Source: Blakeslea trispora (Eukaryota; Mucoromycota; Mucoromycetes; Mucorales; Choanephoraceae). Taken from it: DNA of 64,000 nt. The stretch covers positions 1-64,000 of the forward strand of contig JAIWNE010000099.1 in the NCBI GenBank assembly GCA_025331445.1, read 5' to 3'. Shown here piece by piece: positions 45,430 to 55,438 of the stretch (the first letter of the stretch is position 1; the number at the start of each line of letters is the position of its first letter). The notes under the pieces are model-generated. The model was not told the origin of the DNA, did no database searches, and saw nothing but the letters and a program-made list of their open reading frames with translations. The position numbers and the translations under genes were made by a program.

Positions 45430-48400
45430 AAGAAAAGAGGTCGAGTGGAGACAGAAAAAACCTTATTTGTTGTGATTGAATTGATGGTGTAACTGCAAAA
45501 GTGGCATTTTGCCTCTAAAAAGAAGTAAAATGTCTACTACCAAATTTCTTTTTCTAATGAACCGAATACACCTTTGTCTCCGATCTAAAACCAAAAATGG
45601 CTTTTCATCAATTTAAGCTTGCATCTGTTTAGATGCTTGAATCTCGATGAGAGCTATCTTATGTTTATGAGAGAAAGCTGAACAATAGAAAGCATGCCGG
45701 ATGTCTTTGGTTCTTTAGATTGATGATTGACAAGAGAGCAAGAAAAGAATGAACAAATCGGTATGATCAGTTTACTGCTAGCTTTTCTTTGTATTGGCTT
45801 TGCTAAGATAGTGTCTTTTAATAGAGGCTTTGATTTGTTATTTGAATGAATTACAAGTATTTCACAATACTGAAAATCGAAATGGTGTAGATTCAGTTCA
45901 TATTTTCTGGGTAATAATAACAATGAATGCTTGGCTACAAATGATGTGATACTTCAAAGCAGACAAATAAAGAAAGATGGAGCTATAATTAAACTATGCA
46001 TATAATATTTCATTTATGATATACATAAGATAAGAGAGGAATTATGGCAAACAACATGAATACGATTGTAACTTTTAAAGATACTATATATATCAAAAGA
46101 TCAGCGAAAAAGTTCGCAAAATGCCTCTACCTACTAACATCTATTTGTTCTTTTGTGAGTACATTATCTCTCTTTTGACTCATTGTGCTTAACTTTGGTT
46201 TCTGAAAACAAAGCAAATAGAAGGGAAGTCTTAGCAGTTTAGAAATAGTGATGCTTTGGCCACATCAATGGATGCTCAAGAATGGGCTTTAGCATAAATT
46301 ATGTCAGCACAACTGGGACCTAAAATAGCTGGAAATTAATTAGCACAAAAAGCAATTGCAATTTAATAATATTTTGTCTTATTAAAGGGACGATGCTAGC
46401 TTTAATCTAACTGATGGTTCATCCTTGATGGTTTTTGCGCTTTATACTTCTGGTTGAATCTCTTCACTTCTTGTAGCTGTATAAAGCTTGCTCATTGAGA
46501 GCAAGATGGTGGGCCACGTCTATCTAAAGCACTTTTGTTAGGTATCAATGCATTTTATTTTTGCTGATTTTGCTATTCTATTGATGACAGCAAAGTGACT
46601 TAAGCTTGATCTTGATGACTTTGAGATTTGAACATGTCTTATTTGACCAGAAACAGTGTCCCTTATTTTTTAAGCAGCTGGAGGATCCTTTCCGAGAGAG
46701 GAACACAAAGCAATCTCCTTCTCTAGGCATTCTTATAAGACCAATGTCTAACTTGTCTTTATTGAACTCTTTGCTCTGCTTTGTCTCAAAGAAAATCTAT
46801 CAATAAGCCAGGGAGGTTTACTCCAACAATCAGGCCAGTTCATATCAATGAAATCTGTTACCAAAGAGTCTGGTGAATTTGATTATCTATCTATCTGTTC
46901 TTTCCGTCTACCCATTTGTCACAAATCTGCTCATTATATCAAGTAAGCAAGACAAAAGCCTACTCTAATGTAAATGGTTTTTGACAGCTCACTCAGTGTA
47001 TACTATATTTTGAATAAAATATAGACACTGTTACTTGGATGGTACATAGTAAAGAGGGCAAGCTAGAATGAGGCTATAAAAACAAATGATTGCTCTGTGT
47101 CAGTTTTAAACGTACCTTCAATCTAAAATTTATGTACAATCAGTTGATTTGGCATCAAACTCATCTCTTTTGTTAGCTTCACTTAATCTGATACATACCA
47201 TCTAATTTAAGTTATATGTAGTCTCGGCAACATCTTTTGCTGTTGATGCCATCATCCATAGCATCATTATTATCTTCATCTCGTATCCGCTTGATAGCTG
47301 TCCAAAAAAAAAGTACTGCTGGTTCAACGAACACAAGAGTTAATCCATTAGCTTCTAACAACACGCTTATGAGGTGTTTTTAATTCCAGTCTCAGTCTTA
47401 TTTGATTCATTGATAAAGCAAATGATCAAACACTATAGTGTCTACCCAAGAAAATGGAATTTCAGTGTTCAACCAAAATGGCGTCTTTGAACAATTATTT
47501 ACAGAAATAGGAAAAGTTTAATCAACGCCTATGCTCCTGGAATTCCCTTCAATGACGTCTTTATCGTTTTTAGTATTTCTATTCAAGATCACAACACGCT
47601 AATGAATCACTGTCGTTATCATTACGAATTGTTTTTCTCAAAACCTCTTGATTTGAATTTATACTTTTTGGCAAATACTTATAGTAAGTACCTTTATGAT
47701 ATCTGTTGTTCTGAGCACCAGAGATTTCATTGAAACTAACGCACTTAGTGATAAATGCTGTCTTATCGAACCCATCAGCTTTACAGGGCTCGATCTGTTT
47801 ATATTTGCATTTGTTGTATTTTGAACACTATCATTCAAAAATATTCTTGAGCCCTTTAAGCGTTTGTCTACTTTTGTTTTAAAAACTTGCTGTAACTACA
47901 AGTTGTTACGATGAAAGTAAACATTTTGGTGGGTAAACGCAAATAAAAAGAAGGACTGTAGTAAACCCAGACAAGTTTTTAATGGCCCCTGAAGTTCTCT
48001 GACACAACATGCGTAAAAATACCTATATATTTTAAAGGTGGTCCCAAAAAAGAGAGGCGGCTAGTAGCAATGCCAGTTTTATGGAATGCCAAAGAGAGAA
48101 AGAGGAGCCAGAGACTGAAGCACTAGTAAGTCTGGTGGTTTCAACCGAATGATGAGAAGAAAGACAAATGATTTGTCTAAACAGGGTGCAAATACAAAAG
48201 AAAAATACAATGTCTTGATAGAGGCAGAGATGACCGAAATGGATAGAGACAGTAAGACAGCTTATATTGTAACAATGGAGCAACCCCTTTTTTTGTCTTT
48301 ATGTTCGGTTTGATTTCCAAATCTGCATTTGCCCGTAAATTACACATCTTGACCCGACAAATGCCAGCTTTGGTAAGCAGAGACTCCCTTTTTCTTCATT

Positions 48401-48534
48401 TAAAGTGGCGAGCCATCCGGTTGGTCTTTAAAATGTAAATACGCAGTATAGACATTCTTATTGGCTAATATGGACAACCGTTTCCCTAGAATGCCCGAAA
48501 TCTGAGATTAGACAGAGATCAAATTTTTTTTTTT

Positions 48535-48546
48535 GAATATAAATAG
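48535..48546 (+). promoter_or_regulatory. TATA element of the 48648 gene
   Basis: GAATATAAATAG lies about 105 nt before the start codon. An ATTGG (reverse CCAAT) occurs about 75 nt further upstream, giving a typical fungal core promoter layout. Confidence 0.55.
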
Positions 48547-48647
48547 AAGTGGGTTTATTTTCCTTTTAAAAATAAAAGGTGTTGTTTTATACCCTTTATA
48601 TCTCTTATTATTACTAGTCTTTACACAACAACAACTAATAAACACAA

Positions 48648-49181
48648 ATGTCATCAAACAACAGTATACAAGACACTATTCCTGGCTTCCAGATTATGTG
48701 CCTTACACCTGAAGAAGACGACTATCCTTATGAGGATCAATATGACGACCAACAAGATATTTGCTGGTTAGACGACTGTGAATGTCAAGAAAACCTTGCA
48801 ACCATTTTGCCCTTAATTCCAGAAGCATGTATTGTAGACAAGGACAACCATATCCAAAGCATGGATGGTATCCATGTATTTTTTGAAGAACTGGGCTATT
48901 TTACAGAAGAACCTGAACCCATTGATCCAACAAGAGATTACGATGCTGAGGCCAAGCAACTTCTTGAGGAACGAAATAGAACTAGAAAACAACACATTGA
49001 TCTATCTCCTGTGCCGTCGCTTGATAACACAGATTCTGGCATCTCTTCAACGTCCTCCTCCTTTCACGTTATAGACGAGCAACATTCTACAACTCAAATT
49101 CGTTCACCGTTGAGTCAGTCACATAACAAGTCAATCTCTACTCATACAGCTTGCACTTCGTTGCTACATAGCTTGGCTTAA
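48648..49181 (+). CDS. Acidic orphan protein, 177 aa
   Basis: Single exon with a clear TATA element upstream. No family is recognised. The first ~55 residues are rich in Asp, Glu and Tyr with four Cys (MCLTPEEDDYPYEDQYDD, CWLDDCECQ). A predicted helix follows, DYDAEAKQLLEERNRTRKQ (about 100-118). The C-terminal third is Ser/Thr-rich (SGISSTSSSF). There is no signal peptide or membrane segment. The composition suggests a disordered regulatory or adaptor protein. It is flanked by a 3.4-kb desert and is convergent with the HutD fusion gene, stops about 107 bp apart. Confidence 0.65.
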   Translation: MSSNNSIQDTIPGFQIMCLTPEEDDYPYEDQYDDQQDICWLDDCECQENLATILPLIPEACIVDKDNHIQSMDGIHVFFEELGYFTEEPEPIDPTRDYDAEAKQLLEERNRTRKQHIDLSPVPSLDNTDSGISSTSSSFHVIDEQHSTTQIRSPLSQSHNKSISTHTACTSLLHSLA

Positions 49182-49287
49182 TCATTTCCTATATCCCACC
49201 TATTTTTTTTCTGCACCTGGAAAAGAAACATATTTATTTCATTATTTGCATTCTCAACTACTTAATAAACATCCCACCACTCTCTTT

Positions 49288-51907
49288 TTAGTAATTTTCT
49301 TTAGCTTCTTTTGGTAGGCTTTCATTCTTCTTTTTGATTACACCTAAATGAACAATTCGGTCGCCTGACATTGCCACAGGGTTTGAGCTGCGGCCAATTA
49401 CCTAAGGCAAAGAATCGTTCATAAATTGCGGGTGTTTTCTCATCATGAATAACTTACAATCCCACTGCAAGGAGCATGATACTCATCAACAACATTGCCA
49501 AAAATGTTCTTTATGCGTGCAATCAAATCACCCTTCTTGATAATTGTATTTACCCCTGGATAAACTTCCAATACACCACCTGTCTTTGTGTAGATCTAAG
49601 CAGAAAAAAAAAGGTTAATTAATATAAAACCAATTTTCGCTTTCTTACCCAGAATCCCTTTGAGCAAAGAATAGTATTAGGAGGCGCCAAATTTTCTGCA
49701 GTAGGCTGATATTCCAGTGTGTACATATCCAGATGATCCAAAATACGCATGACGCCAATATAAGACCACTATAAATAAATAATAAAAAACGTGAAGCAAT
49801 CTATAAATATGTATATATACATTATGCTTACCTGAACATATTGACTCTGAAACAACTGTGGGTTACCTATCTCAACAGTGATGGCACGAATGCCTCTGGC
49901 AGCGGCAGCTGATCGTAAGGTACCATCTTGACCTGAATTATGCAAGACAATCTGAGGTGTTTGCAGTCTTGCCATAATAGCTGAGATAGGATCATTCATG
50001 TCAGCACGTACGTAATAAGAATTGACACGTCCAAAGCTTGCTGTATGCAGATCAATCAAATAATTGAATTGTGAAATCACCTTATTCATCAACTGATAGC
50101 AATACACTTGTGAAGCAAACCCATCTTCTCTACCAGGAAACAGACGATTCAAATCACGACCGTCTGCAAATTCTCTGGTAAACTTGAGGTACCCGGATAC
50201 GTTGACGCAGGGAACAGCAACAACAGTACCATGTAGTTTGTTGACATCGATTTCAGAAATAACACGATGGATACAAGGCACACCATTCAGCTCGTTGCCA
50301 TGCACGGCAGCAGTAATACCCACCACTGGACCCTCTTCAGTACCTCTACAGACAATGACAGGTAATCTGAGCCATTCACTCAAACCTTGCTTGACCATTT
50401 TGATCCATGCAGTACTAATAGCATGACTTGGAAAATCTTCGACTACCAAACGGTCGCGCACAACAGGCGGAGGAACATCCGTATCCTGATTCAGGAGAGC
50501 AAATGTAGGTGGCTCGTATATTTGTGTAGCCTCCAGCTGACCACGGAGCATGGCCAGACTATTGCGTCTCTCTCGCTTCTGTTGTTGAGGCTCTGTTAGT
50601 GCGCCGTCTTCTCGTTTAAGCGCACTTGCAAGCTCCCCATTCATTTGATCAGAAGTAGATGCATTAGCTTCTTGCACTGCTGTACGCTGACCTGCATTCT
50701 GAGGCAAGTTCCAAAGAGGCTGGTCGTCATATACAACCAACGATCCTTTACGACGAGGATCTCTACGTCTGCTAGGTGCGTCCTCTTCAGCTTTATTGAC
50801 CAAGTTAGAAGAAGTAGCAACAAGACCAGCTGGTGCTGCATTTGGTGTGGTAGCAGAATAGGCTGGCGTGTTTGCGTTTGAATGATTGTTTGGCTGTAGA
50901 GCAAAATAATCGGACAAGGTACCAATGGTAGACGGTGCCCCCTTCGGTTTGATTTCGGTGATTTGTATAGTAATAATGGTTGCATCTTCTGTTTTTTTTT
51001 GGCTTGTGTTAATCAAGATGATCGACAACTACTTTACATCAATATGACCTACCTTGGTCACGATTGCCAATACCACCTGAAGCATCCGATGCTTGGATGA
51101 TCATACTTGTGGGAGACGCATCTTCATCACGTTCGACGTAAAGTGTCTGTCCAGCTGAAAGAACACCATGGTAACCCTGAGAACTATTTTCATCTAGACC
51201 GATGCGAACATGTCCTTCAACCACGTAAACTAGGGCAAATGCACTCAGGATTAACTTCCGGCCTGTTTCGCCACTTTCGTTGGAAATCGGTTGACCGATC
51301 TTGTCAATCGAAAATTGAGCTGTTCCCAATTCACGCTTGATCAAGAACTGTAAGCATGAGACAGGTGCGCTACTCACTTTGCAGCTTGTGGCCCTGTTAC
51401 AAACAAAAAATGAATAAAAGGAATACAACTAGCCCCCCCCCCTTTTTTTTTCTCTCTCTCCTTACCATTCGCCATTCCAGGTATAAGGAAAAAGAGGTTT
51501 AATTGTGGTAGAGGCTTCCTCGCCACGATGGTTAAGATGAATAGTATGCTTTCTATTCTGTTGAGGGTTAGGTAGGATGATGCAGGTATAATCATAACCC
51601 AAAGAAATAGGAAAGTTGAAGTCTGCTTCAACTTCATGCTCACTTAAACGCCAAAAAAATGAATCTTTTCGAAAGTCTTTTTCTGGGGGATAAATGCTTA
51701 TCTCAGAGGTCTTTCCAAGACCATTTTTCCAGTTTTGAATGTGATAATCTCGTCTGGAGTAAAGCTTTAGTACTGTTCTTTAGCCTATTTTTTTGACAGT
51801 AAAATATACCTGGGATCTAATGTCTCTACTTTAAGTAAAGTAGGCTCAGGGGAATCAACTTGAAGCATAGAACCATTTGGAACATCACCATCTATATTTC
51901 TAGACAT
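49288..51907 (-). CDS. HutD-like domain fused to aspartoacylase/AstE-type deacylase
   Basis: Seven exons on the minus strand keep phase: 51810-51907, 51466-51753, 51053-51393, 49832-50988, 49649-49768, 49458-49595, 49288-49401; 751 aa. Residues about 34-240 form a HutD/Ves-like bicupin (NWKNGLGKTSEI, FFWRLSEHEVEADF, TWNGEW, then FALVYVVEGHVRIG). After a ~180-residue low-complexity linker comes an M14-like zinc deacylase (about 445-750): zinc ligands in VHGNELNG (His472, Glu475) and DLHTASFG (His557), RDLNR substrate motif, and base Glu615 in VEIGNP. HutD belongs to histidine breakdown; AstE/AspA enzymes cleave N-acyl-glutamate or N-acyl-aspartate. An N-acyl amino acid hydrolase is inferred. 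The second half has no ATG before its linker, supporting one fused gene. Confidence 0.82.
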
Positions 51908-52308
51908 AGTGAAAAATAAGATATATAAAAGAAAAAGAGAGAAAAGAAAAGAGAGAGAGAGAAAAGTAAAGGGTCAACAAACCAGATTAATAAATCACTC
52001 AACATTATTTGTTTTACCAATTACTACTGAAGCCAACGTGACCTTTTCGAGCCTCTACAACGTTTCTCTGTTTCTCTCTTCACACTATAGATTACAATTT
52101 CGGAACACAACAAATCAAAATGACATCATGTCCACCAATCAGCGTTCATTGTCATAGGAGTTTGTGTTGATTGGAAGATGGGTACTGTTTCAATGGCAAT
52201 TTTTTTTTTATATTTTTCAGTTTTTTCTTTTTTTTTCTCATTATATCATTTTCTCTCTCTTTTTTCTTTACTTTATTCTAATGAATACTTCTTAAAATCG
52301 AATAAAGA
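51908..52308. promoter_or_regulatory. Divergent promoter, HutD fusion and Set9
   Basis: About 400 nt between the two divergent start codons. T-rich tracts (52200-52270) precede Set9 and an AG-rich tract (51930-51965) precedes the HutD gene. No specific operator was identified. Confidence 0.5.
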
Positions 52309-54506
52309 ATGCAGCCTGTCAATAAGGATAACCTCATGAATTTTAAGGTACTTTCAAGATATGATGATCTGTTCACCGATATTTTTCTGGACAACCTTTA
52401 TCTTTGGTTTTCTACTATCAAAATGAACAATGATCACAGAAGGCCAAGGGTTCCCAACACAAAGATTCTGGACATCATTCAGAGACACGTACTAGAGAAA
52501 TCAAGGCCTACAGATGCTGTCAATGAGTTGTTAGCGTAAGTTGTTGTTGTTATTTACATCTGCATACACAGAACGTATGCATCTCAATTCACACACACAC
52601 ACGCACACATTGTTTGTCTCACCTTATTCACATTCTCTTTCATCATTTTCACATCATAGTTTGGATTACTTTAGGCATTATATTGCTTCAAAAAATCAAC
52701 GTCAAGTACAAGAGTTTGTTCAGCATATGAAACGTTATTTATACATGTAAGTAGCCTGCTTTTTTTTTGGAGGGATGAGTCAACTCAATTGTTATTGTTT
52801 TTCATATCTCGTGATTGATTTAGGTATATGCCTAATGCAGGCTACGAAATTGGAGATACAAGACGTTACGGCGGCCATGGCCGTCGCGTAGAAGCCTGTT
52901 TGGTAGCTACAAAAGATTGGCATGTTGGAGATGAAATGCGATTACTGACTGGCATGATTGCCTGTCTAGACCCCAAAGACGATGCAGAGCTAAAGAGAGG
53001 TAACCGTGATTTCAGCGTCATGTGGTCTACTCGAAAAAACTGTAGTTGTCTGTTTCTTGGTCCCGCACGTTTCGCTAACCATGACTGTGACTCAAACTGC
53101 AAGTTTATTTCAATGGGACAAAATTTGATTACCGTCAAGGTATTGAAAGAGATACAATCAGGGGAAGAAATCACAGTTTATTATGGTAAACATTACTTTG
53201 GCGAAAACAACTACGAATGCAAATGCTCAACATGTGAAAAGTAAGTCAAATCTCAGGAAGACATGAGGGATAGAGGAATTAACGATTATGATGTGTAGTA
53301 TGGGGATGGGCTATTTTTCATCACTTGAAACACCGGCACAAACAGAAGAAGAACAGGGTAGTACTAGGCGTAGCACACGAAAAAGAAAGTCGGTCCTACA
53401 GGAAGGTATGTATGACAAAATTAGATTTATCGAATGATCTTGAACTCAATTATGAGGCAATAGAGCAAAGAAGATCAAAACGTACTTCTTTGGAGCCATC
53501 GCCACGACCTACAAAATCACATTCTGCCGATTCACTCGAAGAATTGATTGGCGAGGAGATAGAAGAACACAAACAGTCCTCCATTGATCAATTACCACCT
53601 ATGCCTGTTTCACCCACCACAGCTACTACGGCAAGACTTAAAGTGATGAGCATTGATTTTCTATGCAACAACGACAAAGAAGAAAAGAAGGAAGAGGATA
53701 AACAACCAAGACGACCCTCAAACTGCCCTATGCTAGACTTATTAGTGGATGCCGCTATGGATGCAGAATATTTGTATTCTTCAGATAGGACAAAAACTGT
53801 GATTGTGAATCCCGAGATTCATCGAGACGCTACTCAGCGTATATTACTTCGACAACAACAAACAGCAGACTCGTCATCTACAGATTCGAAAGCAGATTCA
53901 GCCATCAGTCTATCGCCACCTCCTGTTAGGGTTAAAGCAGAACAAGAGAATCGTTGCTGGCAGCGAGAGATGGACGATGCACTTTTCAGTCAGGATGATC
54001 TGGATGCCTTGAGCGATTTTTTGGATGATGTATCGGATCTGTCTTCTGTGAGTAGCACAGAATTATCAGATTGGACTTCCGACGATGAAGAGGAAGAAGA
54101 AGAGACAGGCAACTCTCTCAAGAAAAAGAAACCACAAGAAGATCTATCTTGCATTGCTTGTATGCGTCCTTTAAGAAGAGAAGACATATCAGAACAGTTG
54201 GGAGCAGATGTGTCAGTTACAAACGAACTAGCAACCTGGACCTGGACTCCAAGTGCTATCTTTACAGATTGGAAACCCAAGCGATGTCCTCGGTGCGAAC
54301 GTCATTATACTATCTTTAGACAGGAATGGCCGAACCGTAAGCCAAAGAAGAAATCAAACAAAAAGCCTAAAAAGAAAAAGACGAAAAAGGAGAAGCCAAT
54401 ATTACCAGCTACCAGTCAAGATGAGCGCAATCTTGATGACTATATTCCACCTTCTCCTTTATCTGAGATTTCTAATTTTGAGGATGAAGAAATTGCCGCT
54501 TTTTGA
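52309..54506 (+). CDS. SET9: Histone H4-K20 methyltransferase (Set9/SUV420)
   Basis: Five exons keep phase: 52309-52535, 52675-52746, 52824-53240, 53299-53405, 53464-54506; 621 aa. The helical N-terminus precedes a SET domain (about 100-238) with the SUV420 signatures GDEMRLLTGMIACL, FSVMWSTRKNCSCLFLGPARF, NHDCDSNCKF, GEEITVYYG and a post-SET CKCSTC zinc site. In fission yeast Set9 methylates H4K20 for the DNA-damage checkpoint with Crb2. The intron 53406-53463 (58 nt, GTATGT...AATAG) is chosen because it keeps RRSTRKRKS and rejoins EQRRSKRTS. A 67-nt alternative (53357-53423) also stays in phase. The C-terminus is acidic and Ser-rich, with a possible CxxC...CPRC zinc pair (about 550-600) and a Lys-rich stretch. 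Confidence 0.93.
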
Positions 54507-54697
54507 AAGCACAAGTCAATTCATCTTAAGCCAAAAGAGAAAGAAGCTGATGAGCTTCTCTGTATATATGTATACAATGTCTCAAGACAATGATTCCCCC
54601 CAACTCTTTCTTTTTTTTTTTTTACTATTTTTATATTAATTTATTACATAAACGAAATTCAAACTCTTTTATTTTATTAATATTGTTTTAACGAATT

Positions 54698-55438
54698 TTA
54701 CAATACTGCCCACTTCTTAACAGAAGAGGTAATATAGTTCTGAACATTGCAGTTTTTTTGTTGAACAGAGACTTTGCTAGGTAACATGTCATCTAATTTT
54801 TGATAAGCACTAAACTGAAGGACGAAAAAGTCCAATTGACAGCCACTGAAACTCCAGCCTTCGTCATCTACACGTACACAGCCATTGTGCTTCTTGCCAC
54901 CAGGTAGTTTGAGACCATCCAATTGCTTGATATAGAGCTTGGTACCTTTAGGGAGATCATTGGAAGCCACGCTTACCCAGGGGACCAAATGGTTGTTTTC
55001 ATTGTTACCAAGCCCATAAGGGCTCTTCTTGCGATCGACTTTCATAAAAGTATCATTGCCAGAATCAAGATTAACCATCACACCATTCTTGAGCAAGCCA
55101 GTGCCCTCCATTTGGAATTTTTGGTATGTTGATTTTGAGACCTTGGCGATAGTTGATCCAGAAGTTGTTTTAAGGTTTTTGTTCTTACTGCCCGATAAGC
55201 TAACGACCTTTCCATTGTTCAACATATCTTTGTCACCTTCCTTGGGTATCCAGTACATGGTAAGGGAGGCTTTTGAGTAACAGCTTTTGATGGATCGTTT
55301 TGTTTCGAGTGAGCGCTTGACTCTGTTTTCTTTTCCTGAAGGGTATCGAGCCATTTCCTTCTTTCCAGAAGAAGTTGCTACCTGAGCAGAAACAGCACAG
55401 AACAATGCAAATAAGGTAGTACATACAGAGAACTTCAT
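54698..55438 (-). CDS. Secreted double-psi beta-barrel (3D/RlpA-like) protein
   Basis: Single exon of 246 aa. A signal peptide is clear (MKFSVCTTLFALFCAVSAQ, cut near 18). Dibasic sites at RVKR and ETKR (about 38-48) suggest a kexin-processed propeptide. The mature part has ASLTMYWIPKEGD, a conserved NDLPKGTKLYIKQL, then CVRVDDEGWSFSGCQLDFFVL, the pattern of 3D/DPBB domains (Gt.vyI...Cvr.DDtG..i.G..iD). Such folds occur in expansins, RlpA and cerato-platanin-like relatives and bind or remodel cell-wall polymers. The catalytic aspartate pair of DPBB hydrolases seems represented by DDEG and LDFF. Function on the wall is inferred. Confidence 0.78.
   Translation of the reverse strand: MKFSVCTTLFALFCAVSAQVATSSGKKEMARYPSGKENRVKRSLETKRSIKSCYSKASLTMYWIPKEGDKDMLNNGKVVSLSGSKNKNLKTTSGSTIAKVSKSTYQKFQMEGTGLLKNGVMVNLDSGNDTFMKVDRKKSPYGLGNNENNHLVPWVSVASNDLPKGTKLYIKQLDGLKLPGGKKHNGCVRVDDEGWSFSGCQLDFFVLQFSAYQKLDDMLPSKVSVQQKNCNVQNYITSSVKKWAVL

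Larger units (their letters stand above)
45231..48647. other. Gene desert, about 3.4 kb
   Basis: It contains the promoters of adenylate cyclase and of the acidic orphan gene at 48648. No confident gene. A plus-strand frame at 47484-47733 (about 83 codons, no start) and a minus-strand acidic fragment at 47225-47300 might be relics. The frames at 46606-46806 and 48032-48283 are probably chance. Confidence 0.5.

Noticed and set aside
51348..51377. A 30-nt GTGAGT...TACAG intron in the HutD domain
   Set aside because: It is in frame with no stop and too short; it is treated as coding (VSSAPVSCLQ).
53406..53424. A 19-nt GTATGT...TTAG intron in Set9
   Set aside because: It keeps the frame but is far below plausible fungal intron size; a 58-nt intron from the same donor also keeps frame.
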